From Collinsella sp. AK_207A (lineage in GTDB: Bacteria; Actinomycetota; Coriobacteriia; Coriobacteriales; Coriobacteriaceae), in contig NZ_CABWID010000014.1 of the NCBI RefSeq assembly GCF_902501965.1, forward strand, positions 124,001 to 188,000: 64,000 nt of DNA, given 5' to 3'. The notes beneath the pieces are model-generated. The model was not told where the DNA came from. It ran no database searches and worked only from the letters and a program-made list of their open reading frames with translations. The position numbers were made by a program, and so were the translations under genes. Numbering within the stretch: the first letter of the stretch is position 1; each line of letters starts with the position of its first letter. Shown piece after piece: positions 44,387 to 53,569 of the stretch.

Positions 44387-45261
44387 AGGTCTTCCTGGTT
44401 CCCAACTTCTACAGCAACGAGGCCGTCCAGAGCGGTCTCACCCTCGAGCTGTGGCTGACGCGTCAGGGCTACGAGGTCGCATGGGCCTCGGACCAGCGCT
44501 CGGGTATCCTGACGCCGCCCGAGGCGACGGAAGGGGCAGATCTCGTCATCAGTCTGGGCGGGGACGGCACCCTCTTGCGCGCGGTCCGCATCCTCGCCGG
44601 TCGCGAGGTGCCGGTGCTCGGCCTCTCGTACGGCCACCTGGGCTTCCTCACTGCCGCGAGCCCCGAGGAGCAAGACGTGCTCCAGGTGGTCTCCGACGCG
44701 CTCACCGGCGAGATGCACGTCAGCCGGCGCGCCATGCTCTCGTGCGAGGTCTTCTCCACGCGGGCGGGCGGCAGCGAGTCGGTGGTCACCGCCACGGGCC
44801 TGAACGACATCGCCCTCACGCGCGGGCCCCTCTCTGATATCGTCGAGTACGACATCACCGTCTCGGGCCACCACATCGACCGGCTGCGGGCCGACGGCGT
44901 GGTTGTCTCGACCGCCACGGGTTCCACCGGCTACGCCCTCTCTGCGGGCGGGCCCATCGTGAGTCCCGACTACAAGGGTTTCGTCTGCGTGCCCATCGCC
45001 CCGCATACCATCCAGGCGCGCGCCTTCCTCACATCCCCCTCCGACGTGGTGGAGGTCGCGCTCTCTAAGGATCGCCCCTCGGTGCCAGCGATCGCGGTGG
45101 ACGGCCAGCATCTGGAGACCGGGGGCACGGTGGAGCGGCTTCTGGTGCGCCGCAGCGCCTCGGACGCGCTCTTGCTCGACTACGGCCCCGAAACCTTCTA
45201 CGCGAGCGTCAGCCGGGTCTTCTACGGGGTGCGTCGGGGAGGTGTCGCGGATGATCGATGA
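44383..45261 (+). CDS. nadK: NAD kinase
   Basis: This enzyme phosphorylates NAD to NADP and is the source of cellular NADP. The product is 292 residues with the GGDG motif at 59-62 (SLGGDGTLLRAVR), NDIALTRG and TATGSTGYALSAGGPI. It lies in the tlyA-nadK-recN order conserved across Gram-positive bacteria. It overlaps tlyA by 4 bp and recN by about 11 bp. Confidence 0.97.
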   Translation: MKVFLVPNFYSNEAVQSGLTLELWLTRQGYEVAWASDQRSGILTPPEATEGADLVISLGGDGTLLRAVRILAGREVPVLGLSYGHLGFLTAASPEEQDVLQVVSDALTGEMHVSRRAMLSCEVFSTRAGGSESVVTATGLNDIALTRGPLSDIVEYDITVSGHHIDRLRADGVVVSTATGSTGYALSAGGPIVSPDYKGFVCVPIAPHTIQARAFLTSPSDVVEVALSKDRPSVPAIAVDGQHLETGGTVERLLVRRSASDALLLDYGPETFYASVSRVFYGVRRGGVADDR

Positions 45262-46882
45262 GATCCACGTCGAGAACCTCGCGCTCATTCGCGAAGCGGC
45301 GCTGGCACCCTGCGCCGGGCTCACCGTGCTCACCGGCGAGACGGGAACGGGTAAGACGGCGTTGCTCAGCGCGCTCAAGCTGCTCATGGGCGAGCGTGCG
45401 GACGCCTCGCAGGTGCGCGAGGGCACCAAGCGAGCCATCGTCGAGGGGCGCGTGTTCAACGGCGCGCACGACTTAGAGGGTTTCACGGTCGCGCGGAGCG
45501 TCGGCGCGGACGGCCGCAGCAGGGTGAAGATCGACGGCTCGATCGCCGGCGTGCGCGAGCTCGCCGACCGCATGCGGCCGCTCATCGACCTCTGCGGCCA
45601 GCACGAGCACCAGCGCCTGCTCGATGCCCAGAGCCACGTTGACATGGTGGATGCCTGGGGCGCCGCGACCATCACGCCCGCACTCGAGGCGTATCGATCC
45701 GCGCTGCATGATGCCCGTGCCGCGGCCGCCGAGCTCGCGCGCATCGAGTCGGCGGCGCGTACCCAGGGATCGCGCGTTGAGGAGGCCCGGTTCGTCGTGG
45801 AGCGCGTGGGCGAGGTGGATCCCAAGCCCGGTGAGCTCGAGGAGCTCGAGGAGTCCCTTCCCCGTGCCGAGCACGCGGAATCGCTGGCCAGAACCGCCAA
45901 CGACGCCCAGGAAGCCGTCTTGGGCGAGGGCGGTGCGCTCGATGCGCTGAACGGTGCCATCTTCGACCTGCAGCGTATGGGGCGCGTGGACCCCAAGCTC
46001 TCCGAGTTCGCCGACACCCTTTCCAATGCCGCCATCATCATGGAGGATGCCGCCTCCGACCTGCGCCGTTACCGCGACGAGGTGGACTACGACCCTGCTG
46101 AGCTCGCGCAGGCACAGGAGCGTTTCGGGGCGCTGCGCGGCCTTCAACGCAGCTTCGGGCCGACCATGGACGACGTCTTCCGCCGACGCGATGAGGCGAC
46201 TGAGCTGCTCTCACTCGTAGATGACGGCGAGGAGCGGGTGCGCCGCGCCCGCGCTGCCGGAGATGCCGCCGAGCAGGCGCTCGCCACCGCCGCCCGCAAG
46301 CTCAAGAAGGCCCGTGCCGCCGTGGCGCCCCGGTTCTGCCGCGAAGTCGGTAAGCAGATGGCCCGGCTTGAGATGTCGCGCGCCGAGCTCGTGTGGGAGA
46401 GCCGTCCGCTCCCGCGCGCCCAGTGGACCGAGCAGGGAACCGAGAGCTCGGAGCTCCTCTACCGGAGTGGCGCCGGCCTCACGCCGCGCCCGCTCAGGAA
46501 GATCGCGTCGGGCGGCGAGCTCTCGCGCGTCATGCTCGCGTGCAAGGTCGTGCTCGGTGAGGCGGATGCCGTGGACACGCTCGTCTTCGACGAGGTGGAT
46601 GCCGGTGTGGGCGGTGCCGTGGCGCGCTCGCTCGCCGCCGTGCTCGCGGATCTGGCACGCACGCACCAGGTCATCGTCGTCACGCACCTGGCCCAGGTGG
46701 CCGTGCTCGCCGAGACGCACTACGTTGTCTCACGCCTCGACGGCGACCTTCCGGAGACCCAGCTCACCTCGGTGACCGGTGATCAGCGCGTGCGAGAGGT
46801 CGCCCGCATGCTCTCGGGTGACGCCTCCGAGGAGTCGCTCGCCCATGCCGAGCAGATGCTTCGCGAGGCCGGGCGGCTGTAA
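45251..46882 (+). CDS. recN: DNA repair protein RecN
   Basis: RecN is an SMC-like ATPase recruited to double-strand breaks. The product is 543 residues with Walker A GETGTGKT at 29-36, DLCGQHEHQRLLD, a coiled-coil middle, and the C-terminal signature ASGGELSRVMLACKVVL followed by LVFDEVDAGVGGAVA. GGGGAGG precedes the ATG. No LexA box is visible at its start, so SOS control, if any, must act from an upstream promoter. Confidence 0.96.
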   Translation: MIDEIHVENLALIREAALAPCAGLTVLTGETGTGKTALLSALKLLMGERADASQVREGTKRAIVEGRVFNGAHDLEGFTVARSVGADGRSRVKIDGSIAGVRELADRMRPLIDLCGQHEHQRLLDAQSHVDMVDAWGAATITPALEAYRSALHDARAAAAELARIESAARTQGSRVEEARFVVERVGEVDPKPGELEELEESLPRAEHAESLARTANDAQEAVLGEGGALDALNGAIFDLQRMGRVDPKLSEFADTLSNAAIIMEDAASDLRRYRDEVDYDPAELAQAQERFGALRGLQRSFGPTMDDVFRRRDEATELLSLVDDGEERVRRARAAGDAAEQALATAARKLKKARAAVAPRFCREVGKQMARLEMSRAELVWESRPLPRAQWTEQGTESSELLYRSGAGLTPRPLRKIASGGELSRVMLACKVVLGEADAVDTLVFDEVDAGVGGAVARSLAAVLADLARTHQVIVVTHLAQVAVLAETHYVVSRLDGDLPETQLTSVTGDQRVREVARMLSGDASEESLAHAEQMLREAGRL

Positions 46883-46937
46883 GCGGAATGGGCTGTAAGC
46901 GGAATCCCATCGAATCTGTTTGAAAAGGGGGGAGGCC

Positions 46938-47384
46938 ATGAAGGCGCTCGTCATCAACGGTCCCAACATCAACTTCGTGGGCATCCGAGAGCCGGGCATC
47001 TACGGCTCCGATTCCTACGACGACATCGTGGCGCTCTGCCAGCGCACCGGTCTTGAACTGGGCTTCGAGTCCGTAGAGTGCTTCCAGTCGAACCACGAGG
47101 GCGATATCGTGGACAAGATTCAGGAAGCGTACGGTGCAATCGACGGCATCGTCATCAATCCCGCGGCGTACACGCATACGAGCGTGGCGATTCTGGATGC
47201 GCTCAAGGCCGTGAGCATCCCCGCCGTGGAGGTGCACATCTCCGCCGTGGAGAGCCGTGAGGACTTTCGCCAGGTGAGCTTTGCCGGCATGGCGTGCTTC
47301 GCCAAGGTGACGGGCGAGGGCATCCAGGGTTACGCGCACGCGCTCAGGCTGCTCGCCGAGAAGCTTGACGAGCCGGCGGCGTAA
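46938..47384 (+). CDS. aroQ: Type II 3-dehydroquinate dehydratase
   Basis: This enzyme converts 3-dehydroquinate to 3-dehydroshikimate, the third step of the shikimate pathway. The product is 148 residues. The signature is VINGPNINFVGIREPGIYG, in which Phe replaces the usual Leu. FQSNHEGDIVDKIQEA, INPAAYTHTSVAI and EVHISAVESREDFR supply the catalytic Asn, His and Arg. It is separate from the large aro operon, convergent with it, and completes the pathway. GGGGGGAGG precedes the ATG. Confidence 0.94.
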   Translation: MKALVINGPNINFVGIREPGIYGSDSYDDIVALCQRTGLELGFESVECFQSNHEGDIVDKIQEAYGAIDGIVINPAAYTHTSVAILDALKAVSIPAVEVHISAVESREDFRQVSFAGMACFAKVTGEGIQGYAHALRLLAEKLDEPAA

Positions 47385-47396
47385 CCCGGGTGTTTC

Positions 47397-47443
47397 GAGC
47401 AGGTGAGCGGGCGGGTCCGGCGGGCATGCCCTCCCACCTGCTC
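47397..47443. terminator. Bidirectional hairpin between aroQ and aroE-aroK
   Basis: GAGCAGGT (47397-47404) pairs with ACCTGCTC (47436-47443) and the inner GGGCGGG with CCCTCCC, with a four-base bulge. It stands between two convergent genes and may end both transcripts. Neither side has a long T-tract. Confidence 0.55.
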
Positions 47444-47453
47444 ACCTCATCAT

Positions 47454-48707
47454 CTAAAGCATGGGTGGGAGCATGGCCGCCAGGTTCTCCGCGGTGTGCT
47501 CAGCGCGATCGGTGGAGCTGACTACCAAGTCCGCCCAGGCGCGGTAGAGCGGCATACGGCGCTCGGCGAGGGCCTCCACGCCATCGCGGGCGGTGATGGG
47601 GCGGTTCTTGCGGGCGAGTTCGCCGATCGGCCGGTCGATCATGCAGATGAGGCCGTTCTGGTGCAGCAGCGCGTAGTTCTCCGAGCGCTGGACCACGCCT
47701 CCGCCGCAGGAGATCACGCGTCCCGAGCGGGCAGCCACGTCGGAGAGCACCCCGGTCTCCACACGCCGGAAGTCGTCCTCGCCGTGCTCGCCGATGTACT
47801 CCGGGCAGCTTTTGCCGGTTCGTGCTTCCAGCTCGTGGTCGATATCCACGTGATCGCGGTTGAGCAGCCGTGCGAGACAATGTCCCACGTGCGTCTTTCC
47901 CGAACCTGGCATACCGATGAGCACGATGTTCTGCTCGGTTGCGGAGAGGCGTTCCGTGAGCTCCGTGACCTGCGCGAGGTCCACGGGCTGGCCCGTGTAG
48001 CGCTCCACCGCCTGTGCCGCCTGCGCCACGAGCATGAGGAGCCCGCCGGCGTGGGGGATCCCCCGCTCCTCGGCCTGCATCATGAGACCGGTGCGGGCCG
48101 GGTTGTACACGATGTCGATGAGGCCTTCGAGCGCCGGGAACGGATCGAGCGTGCAAGGGCTCGCGGGGCATTTCGGCCACATGCCCACCGGCGTGCAGTT
48201 GACCACGAGCGCCACGTCGTCTGCGCGTCCGGGCAGCTCGTCGTAGGTGAGCGCGGATGGGCCTCCCGCATGGTGCTCGCGTCCGACGAAGCCCGCCTGC
48301 AGTCCTAAGTCCCGGAGCACCATGGCGCAGGTGGAGCCGGCGCCGCCATGCCCGAGCACGAGGGCGCGCTTGCCGGAGAGCTCGAGGCCGAGGGATTCGG
48401 CGAGTACCTTGAAGCCGAAGTAGTCGGTATTGTCGCCGCGCAGGCGTCCGTCGGGCAGGCGGGTGATGGTGTTGACGTTGCCCATGCGCTCGGCCACGGG
48501 CGAGAGCTCGTCCAGATAGGGGAGGACGGCCTGTTTGTACGGGATGGTGACGTTCACACCCTCCCACTCCGCGCCGGTGATGAAGCTCTCGAGCTCGCCG
48601 GGCTCGCGCTCGAACCGCACATACTCAAGGCCCGCGAGCTCGCGGTAGATGGTGGGCGTGTAGCTATGACCCAGTACGCGTCCGAGCACACCGTACGGTC
48701 GGTCCAT
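47454..48707 (-). CDS. Shikimate dehydrogenase-shikimate kinase fusion
   Basis: This 417-residue bifunctional enzyme performs two successive shikimate-pathway steps. The AroE part (1-250) has NVTIPYKQA with the catalytic Lys58, GDNTDYFGF with Asp95, a GHGGAGSTCA NADP loop and NCTPVGMWP. The AroK part (260-417) has P-loop GMPGSGKT at 265-272, DIDHELE, FRRVE, SCGGGVV and RPIT. Substrate could be channelled between the domains. GAAAGGAG precedes the ATG at 48707. It is the last gene of the operon, after a small hairpin (about 48728-48758). Confidence 0.93.
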   Translation of the reverse strand: MDRPYGVLGRVLGHSYTPTIYRELAGLEYVRFEREPGELESFITGAEWEGVNVTIPYKQAVLPYLDELSPVAERMGNVNTITRLPDGRLRGDNTDYFGFKVLAESLGLELSGKRALVLGHGGAGSTCAMVLRDLGLQAGFVGREHHAGGPSALTYDELPGRADDVALVVNCTPVGMWPKCPASPCTLDPFPALEGLIDIVYNPARTGLMMQAEERGIPHAGGLLMLVAQAAQAVERYTGQPVDLAQVTELTERLSATEQNIVLIGMPGSGKTHVGHCLARLLNRDHVDIDHELEARTGKSCPEYIGEHGEDDFRRVETGVLSDVAARSGRVISCGGGVVQRSENYALLHQNGLICMIDRPIGELARKNRPITARDGVEALAERRMPLYRAWADLVVSSTDRAEHTAENLAAMLPPML

Positions 48708-48772
48708 GTCGTCTCCTTTCGGGAACGTGGCGAAGCGGGACCTTCCCCCGCGCCACTGAGCCGGAACTATGA

Positions 48773-49918
48773 CTAGAGCAGCTCCTGGTAGCTGCCAAGG
48801 TATTGGCAGCTGGCGCACACGCTCGGCAGCGAGTCAATGAGCTCCAGGAAAGCGGTGCTCCCCACCGGGCTCTCCACGTCGAAGTAGAAGCTGAACTCGA
48901 AGTCGCGCCCGGGGATGGGACGGCTCTCGAGCTTCACCAGGTTGATGTCGAGCGCGTAGAAGCGCTCGAGCACGTGGTAGAGCGAGCCCGGCTCGTGCTT
49001 CAGCGTGAGCATGAGCGAGGTTCGGTTGGCGCCGGGGTAGATCTTCGGGATGGCGGAGATGACGACGAAGCGCGTGTAGTTGTTGTCGGAGTCCTGCACG
49101 TCCTCGTCCAGGATCTGCAGGTCGTAGAGCTTGGCCGCGCTGCGCGAGGCGAGCGCCGCCCAGTCGCCGCGCCCGGAGGTGGCGACCATCTCGGCTGCCA
49201 TGGCGGTGTTCTCGCACACGTTGGCGTGCAACCCGAGCCCCTCCAGATAGCCCGTGCACTGGCCGAGCGCCTGCTCGTGGCTGAACACCTCGCGGATGTC
49301 CTCGAGGCGGGCGCCGGGGATCGCCATGAGGTTGTGGTCGATCTTAAGGCGGAGGCTGCGCACGATGATGAAGCCGTACTCCGCGAGCAGGTCGTACACG
49401 GCGTTCACGGAGCCGGCGGTGGAGTTCTCGATCGGCAGCACGCCGTACTCGCAGAAGCCGTCGCGCACCGCGCGGAAGACCCCTTCGAAGGTGGTGAAGA
49501 AGCTGATGGCGGGCACGCTGAACAGGCGCGTGGCGGCGATCTGGCTGTAGGCGCCCTCCACGCCCTGGCACGCGACCGTCGCGGCGGCGGGGAAGGGCGC
49601 GTCCACCTGCTCGAAGGCGGCGCGCACGGAGTGCGAGGGGCTTGCCGGGTCGTTCCGGGAGAGAAGACGAGCCTGCTCGGCCTTGCTCATGCTCATGAGC
49701 AACGAGAAGAACGAGACCGTCTGGGCCTGGCGCGTATCCTCGGCAGCCTGGGCCAGCCCGTAGAGCTTCTGGCGCTCGCGGGCGGGGTCGTAGATCGCCT
49801 TGCCCATGGCGCGCTTGGCGGCGGCGACGTCGGCGGCAAGGTCGAGTCGCTCGTTGAAGAGGGCGAGCAGCTGGGCGTCCACGGCGTCGATGCGCTCGCG
49901 CGTTTCCTCAAGCGTCAT
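48773..49918 (-). CDS. pheA: Chorismate mutase-prephenate dehydratase (P-protein)
   Basis: This 381-residue enzyme converts chorismate to prephenate and then phenylpyruvate. The N-terminal chorismate mutase helix bundle is TLEETRERIDAVDAQLLALFNERLDLA. The dehydratase has VACQGVEGAYSQIAA, ENSTAGSVNAVYD and NNYTRFVVIS. The ACT domain (about 295-375) carries LKHEPGSLYHVLERF and LVKLESRPIPGRDFEFSFY, which binds phenylalanine for feedback inhibition. The ATG at 49918 has GGAG eight bases upstream. An earlier ATG at 49936 overlaps the aroC stop. Confidence 0.95.
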   Translation of the reverse strand: MTLEETRERIDAVDAQLLALFNERLDLAADVAAAKRAMGKAIYDPARERQKLYGLAQAAEDTRQAQTVSFFSLLMSMSKAEQARLLSRNDPASPSHSVRAAFEQVDAPFPAAATVACQGVEGAYSQIAATRLFSVPAISFFTTFEGVFRAVRDGFCEYGVLPIENSTAGSVNAVYDLLAEYGFIIVRSLRLKIDHNLMAIPGARLEDIREVFSHEQALGQCTGYLEGLGLHANVCENTAMAAEMVATSGRGDWAALASRSAAKLYDLQILDEDVQDSDNNYTRFVVISAIPKIYPGANRTSLMLTLKHEPGSLYHVLERFYALDINLVKLESRPIPGRDFEFSFYFDVESPVGSTAFLELIDSLPSVCASCQYLGSYQELL

Positions 49919-49932
49919 GCGGATGGCTCCAA

Positions 49933-51105
49933 TCATTCGCCGGCCGGCGCGGGCTCGGCGAGGGGTCGAGGGTCGGGTGTGGGATAGCGTCCGTCTTCGA
50001 GCAGGGCGTCCAGGAGGGCGAGGGCGCAGGCGGCCTCCACCACGGGAACCGCGCGCGGCACGATGCACGGGTCGTGGCGGCCACGGACCGTGAGCTCGGC
50101 GTCCTCGCCGCGGGCGAGGTCGACCGTGTGCTGCGCCTGCCCGATCGAGGGCGTGGGCTTGACGGCACAGCGCCACACGAGCGGGGCGCCCGTGCTGATG
50201 CCGCCCAGGATGCCGCCCGCGTTGTTGGTAACGGGCCGGGCGGCGCCGTTCGGGGCCGCGGCGTAGGGGTCGTTGTCCTCGCTGCCGTAGAGGCCGGCTG
50301 CAGTGAACCCGATGCCGAACTCCACGCCCTTCACCGCGGGAATGCCGAAGGCGATGTGCGCAATGCGGTTCTCCAGGCCGTCGAACATGGGGTCGCCCAC
50401 GCCGGCAGGCAGTCCCCACACGCCGCACTCCACGATGCCGCCCACGGAGTCGAGGTCGTCTTTCGCCTCGAGGATAAGCTCGCGGGCACGGTCGGCGGCG
50501 TCCCCGTCCACCATGGGGATGCCGCAGCGCTCGAAGGTGTTGTCGCGGCGGGAGATCTCGTCTACCGGGGCCGCGGAACCGGATAGCGCGAGGAAGCTCG
50601 GCTCGGAGACGCCGGCCTTCGCGGGGCCGAGTACCTGGATGTGCGCGGCGATGGTGATGCCCGCCCGCTCGAGGGCCTGCAGCGCCACGCCGCCGGCGGC
50701 GCAGAGGGGGGCGGTCAGGCGTCCGGAGAAGTGGCCGCCGCCCGCCACGTCGTGCCAGTTGCCGTAGCGCTCGAAGGCGGGCCAGTCGGCATGTCCGGGG
50801 CGCGGCTTCCGGCGCAGCTCAGCGTAGTCACGGCTGCGGGTGTTGGTGTTCTGGATGATCGCGGCGAGCGGCGCCCCGCAGGTGTGCCCGTCGGCCACGC
50901 CCGCGATCAGGTGGACGGCATCGGCCTCGCCACGCTCCGTGGAGGTGTCGCGCGCACCGGGCGCGCGGCGGTCCATGAAGCGCTGCAGCCGCTCAGCGTC
51001 CACGGGAATGCCGGCGGGCAGGCCGTCGAGCGAGCAGCCGATCGCCGCGGAGTGGGACTGTCCGAAGATGGAAAGCCGGAGCACGTTTCCTATGCACGAG
51101 GACAT
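49933..51105 (-). CDS. aroC: Chorismate synthase
   Basis: This FMN-dependent enzyme makes chorismate from EPSP. The product is 390 residues beginning GNVLRLSIFGQSHSAAIGCSLDGLPAGIP, with RRAPGARDTSTERGEAD, GHADWPAFERYG and ISTGAPLVWRCAVKPTPSI motifs. It overlaps aroA by 16 bp and is followed closely by pheA, so the enzymes are likely made together. The GCSLDGLPAGIP form is typical. Confidence 0.96.
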   Translation of the reverse strand: MSSCIGNVLRLSIFGQSHSAAIGCSLDGLPAGIPVDAERLQRFMDRRAPGARDTSTERGEADAVHLIAGVADGHTCGAPLAAIIQNTNTRSRDYAELRRKPRPGHADWPAFERYGNWHDVAGGGHFSGRLTAPLCAAGGVALQALERAGITIAAHIQVLGPAKAGVSEPSFLALSGSAAPVDEISRRDNTFERCGIPMVDGDAADRARELILEAKDDLDSVGGIVECGVWGLPAGVGDPMFDGLENRIAHIAFGIPAVKGVEFGIGFTAAGLYGSEDNDPYAAAPNGAARPVTNNAGGILGGISTGAPLVWRCAVKPTPSIGQAQHTVDLARGEDAELTVRGRHDPCIVPRAVPVVEAACALALLDALLEDGRYPTPDPRPLAEPAPAGE

Positions 51106-52430
51106 GGGCCGACCTCCTCGTCTCGCTTGAGCACGACGTCGCCGCCGAGCAGCTTGTAGTGGTCGAAGAAGGCCGGATAGCTCTTGTTCACGGCCTCGGC
51201 GCCGAGGATCTCAACCGGACCGGCGCACCGGCTCGCGGCAACGGCGGCCATCATGGCGATGCGATGGTCGTTGTGCGAGCTCACCGTGCCGCCGGACAGT
51301 TCGGGCACGCCCGTGACCACAAGGTCATCGCCCTCGATCCGCACGTCCGCGCCCAGGTTCGAGAGCTCGGCGCGTACCGTCTCCAGGCGGTCGGACTCCT
51401 TGATGCGCAGGCGCGCGCAATCGCGGATGCGTGTGGTCCCCTCGGCCACGCTCGCCACGGCGGCCACCACGGGCACGAGGTCGGGGATGTCGGCTGCGCT
51501 TATGTCGAAGCCCCGGAGCTTGTCAGGGCGCACGGTGGCAGATTCCGGGTCGCGCCCGATGCGCGCGCCGAAGCGGGAGAGCACGGCGAGGATGGTCCGG
51601 TCGCCCTGGGCGGAGTTCATGAGCACGCCACGCACGGTGATGGGATGGCGCGCGAGCGCGCCCGCGCAGAGCCAGAAGGCAGCGTTGGACCAATCACCCT
51701 CCACCGAGACGGAACCGGGCGTGCGGTAGTCGCCAAGGGGGCGGAAGGTGGTCGTCTCCACTCCGGCCTCGGTGGCCCCGTGCTCGATCGCGACCTCGAT
51801 GCCGAAGCTCGCGAGGGCCTGGATGGTGAGGTTCACGTAGGGCCGGCTCTCCAGGCGGCCGATCACCACCACTTCAGAGTCGCCCTCGAGGAGCGGGGCG
51901 GCCATGAGGAGGCCGGTGATGTACTGGGAGGATACGTTGCCGGGGATCTGGAAGCGCCCGGCACGCAGCCGCCCGCTGGTGCGGAGCGGGAAGCCGCCGA
52001 GCCCCGCGAGGTCGCAACCGCCGGCGATGAGCTCGTCGGAGAGCGGTGCGAGCGGGCGGGCGCCCAGGCGCCCCTGGCCGGTAAAGGTGGCGTCGGCGCC
52101 GAGCGCGCAGGCGATGGGCAGCATGAAGCGGAGGGTGGAGCCGGACTCGCCGCAGTCGAGCGTCTGGCCGCAGCACGCCTTCAGGATGCCGAGCGCGCGG
52201 CTCTTGGGGATGGGATGGATCTCGAGTCCGCCGTCCACGGGGTCCACGCGGGCACCCAGGGCCTCGAGGCAGCGCACGGTGGCCTCGATGTCGGCGCAGG
52301 TGGTGTTCAGCGCCACGTGCGTGACGCCGTTCGCGAGCGCCGCAGCGATGATCAGGCGGTGGGCCACCGACTTGGACGCGATGGCGGGGACAATGCCCGC
52401 GAGCGGGCGGGGGGTGATGACGGCACGCAT
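51090..52430 (-). CDS. aroA: 3-phosphoshikimate 1-carboxyvinyltransferase (EPSP synthase)
   Basis: This 446-residue enzyme joins PEP and shikimate 3-phosphate. Signatures are IVPAIASKSVAHRLIIAAALA at the N-terminus, CGESGSTLRFMLPIA, GRLRAGRFQIPGNVSSQYITGLLMA and RIKESDRLETVRAELSNLGADV. The N-terminal substrate Lys is present as SKSVAHR and the RPLAGIVPA region is normal, although the usual LPGSKS is replaced by IASKS, so a kinetic or inhibitor difference is possible. It lies immediately downstream of aroB. Confidence 0.95.
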   Translation of the reverse strand: MRAVITPRPLAGIVPAIASKSVAHRLIIAAALANGVTHVALNTTCADIEATVRCLEALGARVDPVDGGLEIHPIPKSRALGILKACCGQTLDCGESGSTLRFMLPIACALGADATFTGQGRLGARPLAPLSDELIAGGCDLAGLGGFPLRTSGRLRAGRFQIPGNVSSQYITGLLMAAPLLEGDSEVVVIGRLESRPYVNLTIQALASFGIEVAIEHGATEAGVETTTFRPLGDYRTPGSVSVEGDWSNAAFWLCAGALARHPITVRGVLMNSAQGDRTILAVLSRFGARIGRDPESATVRPDKLRGFDISAADIPDLVPVVAAVASVAEGTTRIRDCARLRIKESDRLETVRAELSNLGADVRIEGDDLVVTGVPELSGGTVSSHNDHRIAMMAAVAASRCAGPVEILGAEAVNKSYPAFFDHYKLLGGDVVLKRDEEVGPCPRA

Positions 52431-52431
52431 G

Positions 52432-53529
52432 TTAGCGGTCCTTTCCCGCGGAGACGCCCGCGCGGATGAGCTCGTGGAAGCGGGGGAGCGGCGTGCGTTC
52501 GATGACGCAGTCGCCCACGGCGTGGGGGATGACGAGATCGATGGCGTCGCCCGCACGCTTCTTGTCGTGGAGGGCGGCCTCGAAGAGTTCGTCGGCGTCC
52601 CAGGTGCAGGCCGTGGAGAGCCCGTGTGCGCGGCAGACGGCGTCGATGCGTTCGGCGAGGCCCGGCTCGCAGCCGCCCTCGGCCTCCACGGCGCGCGTGA
52701 TGGCGACCATGCCGGCGGCCACGCACTCGCCGTGTCCGCGCTGGAAGTGCTCGCAGAGCTCGATGGCGTGGCCGATGCTGTGGCCGAAGTTCAGGAGCTT
52801 GCGCATGCCGTGCTCGTGCTCGTCGGCATCCACCACGTCGCGCTTGATGGCGACGTTGCGCGCCACGATGGTCTCCACGGCCGGCACGTTGGCCATGAGG
52901 AGGTCGAGCGTGAGCGGGGTGCCCTCGAGCACGGCGAAGAGCTCAGGGTCGGCGATCACGCCGTGCTTGATGACCTCGCCGCAGCCGTCGGCGAACTGGG
53001 CGGACTCGAGCGTGGCCAGGCAGCCCACGTCTGCGAGCACCGCGCGGGGCTGCCAGAAGGCCCCCGCCAGGTTCTTGCCGGCCTCGAGGTCGATGGCGGT
53101 CTTGCCGCCCACGGAGGAGTCCACCATGGCGAGCAGGCTCGTCGGCACCTGGACGTACGCGATTCCGCGCAGGTAGCTCGCCGCGGCAAAGCCCGCGAGG
53201 TCGCCCACCACGCCGCCGCCGAGGGCCACCACCGCGTCGCCGCGGGAGAGCTCGCTCTCGGCCAGGAACTCCAGGCAGTCCACGAGCGTGGCGGCGCGCT
53301 TTCGCTTCTCGCCCGCCTCGAAGGTGAAGGTATGGGGCTCGAGCCCGGCTTGCGTGAGGGAGGTGCGGACCACCTCGGCGTAGAGGGGGCCGACGTTCGT
53401 GTCGGTCACGATCGTGGTGCGCGTGGCGCCGGGACACGTCTCGCGCACGGTCTGGCCCACGCGCTCGAGTAGGAACGTGCCCACGTGGACGTCGTAGGGA
53501 GTGTCGGTATGTACGGGAATCAGCTGCAT
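52432..53529 (-). CDS. aroB: 3-dehydroquinate synthase
   Basis: This NAD- and zinc-dependent enzyme cyclises DAHP to dehydroquinate. The product is 365 residues. It retains all the features lost by the paralogue at 36836: GGGVVGDLAGFAAASYLRG, VPTSLLAMVDSSVGGKTAID, GCGEVIKHGVI and LNFGHSIGHAIE with its zinc-binding His. GAGAAACC precedes the ATG at 53529. This is therefore the functional AroB. Confidence 0.96.
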   Translation of the reverse strand: MQLIPVHTDTPYDVHVGTFLLERVGQTVRETCPGATRTTIVTDTNVGPLYAEVVRTSLTQAGLEPHTFTFEAGEKRKRAATLVDCLEFLAESELSRGDAVVALGGGVVGDLAGFAAASYLRGIAYVQVPTSLLAMVDSSVGGKTAIDLEAGKNLAGAFWQPRAVLADVGCLATLESAQFADGCGEVIKHGVIADPELFAVLEGTPLTLDLLMANVPAVETIVARNVAIKRDVVDADEHEHGMRKLLNFGHSIGHAIELCEHFQRGHGECVAAGMVAITRAVEAEGGCEPGLAERIDAVCRAHGLSTACTWDADELFEAALHDKKRAGDAIDLVIPHAVGDCVIERTPLPRFHELIRAGVSAGKDR

Positions 53530-53569
53530 GGTTTCTCCTTGTATCGGGCGCCGCCGAGCGTCCGCGGGC

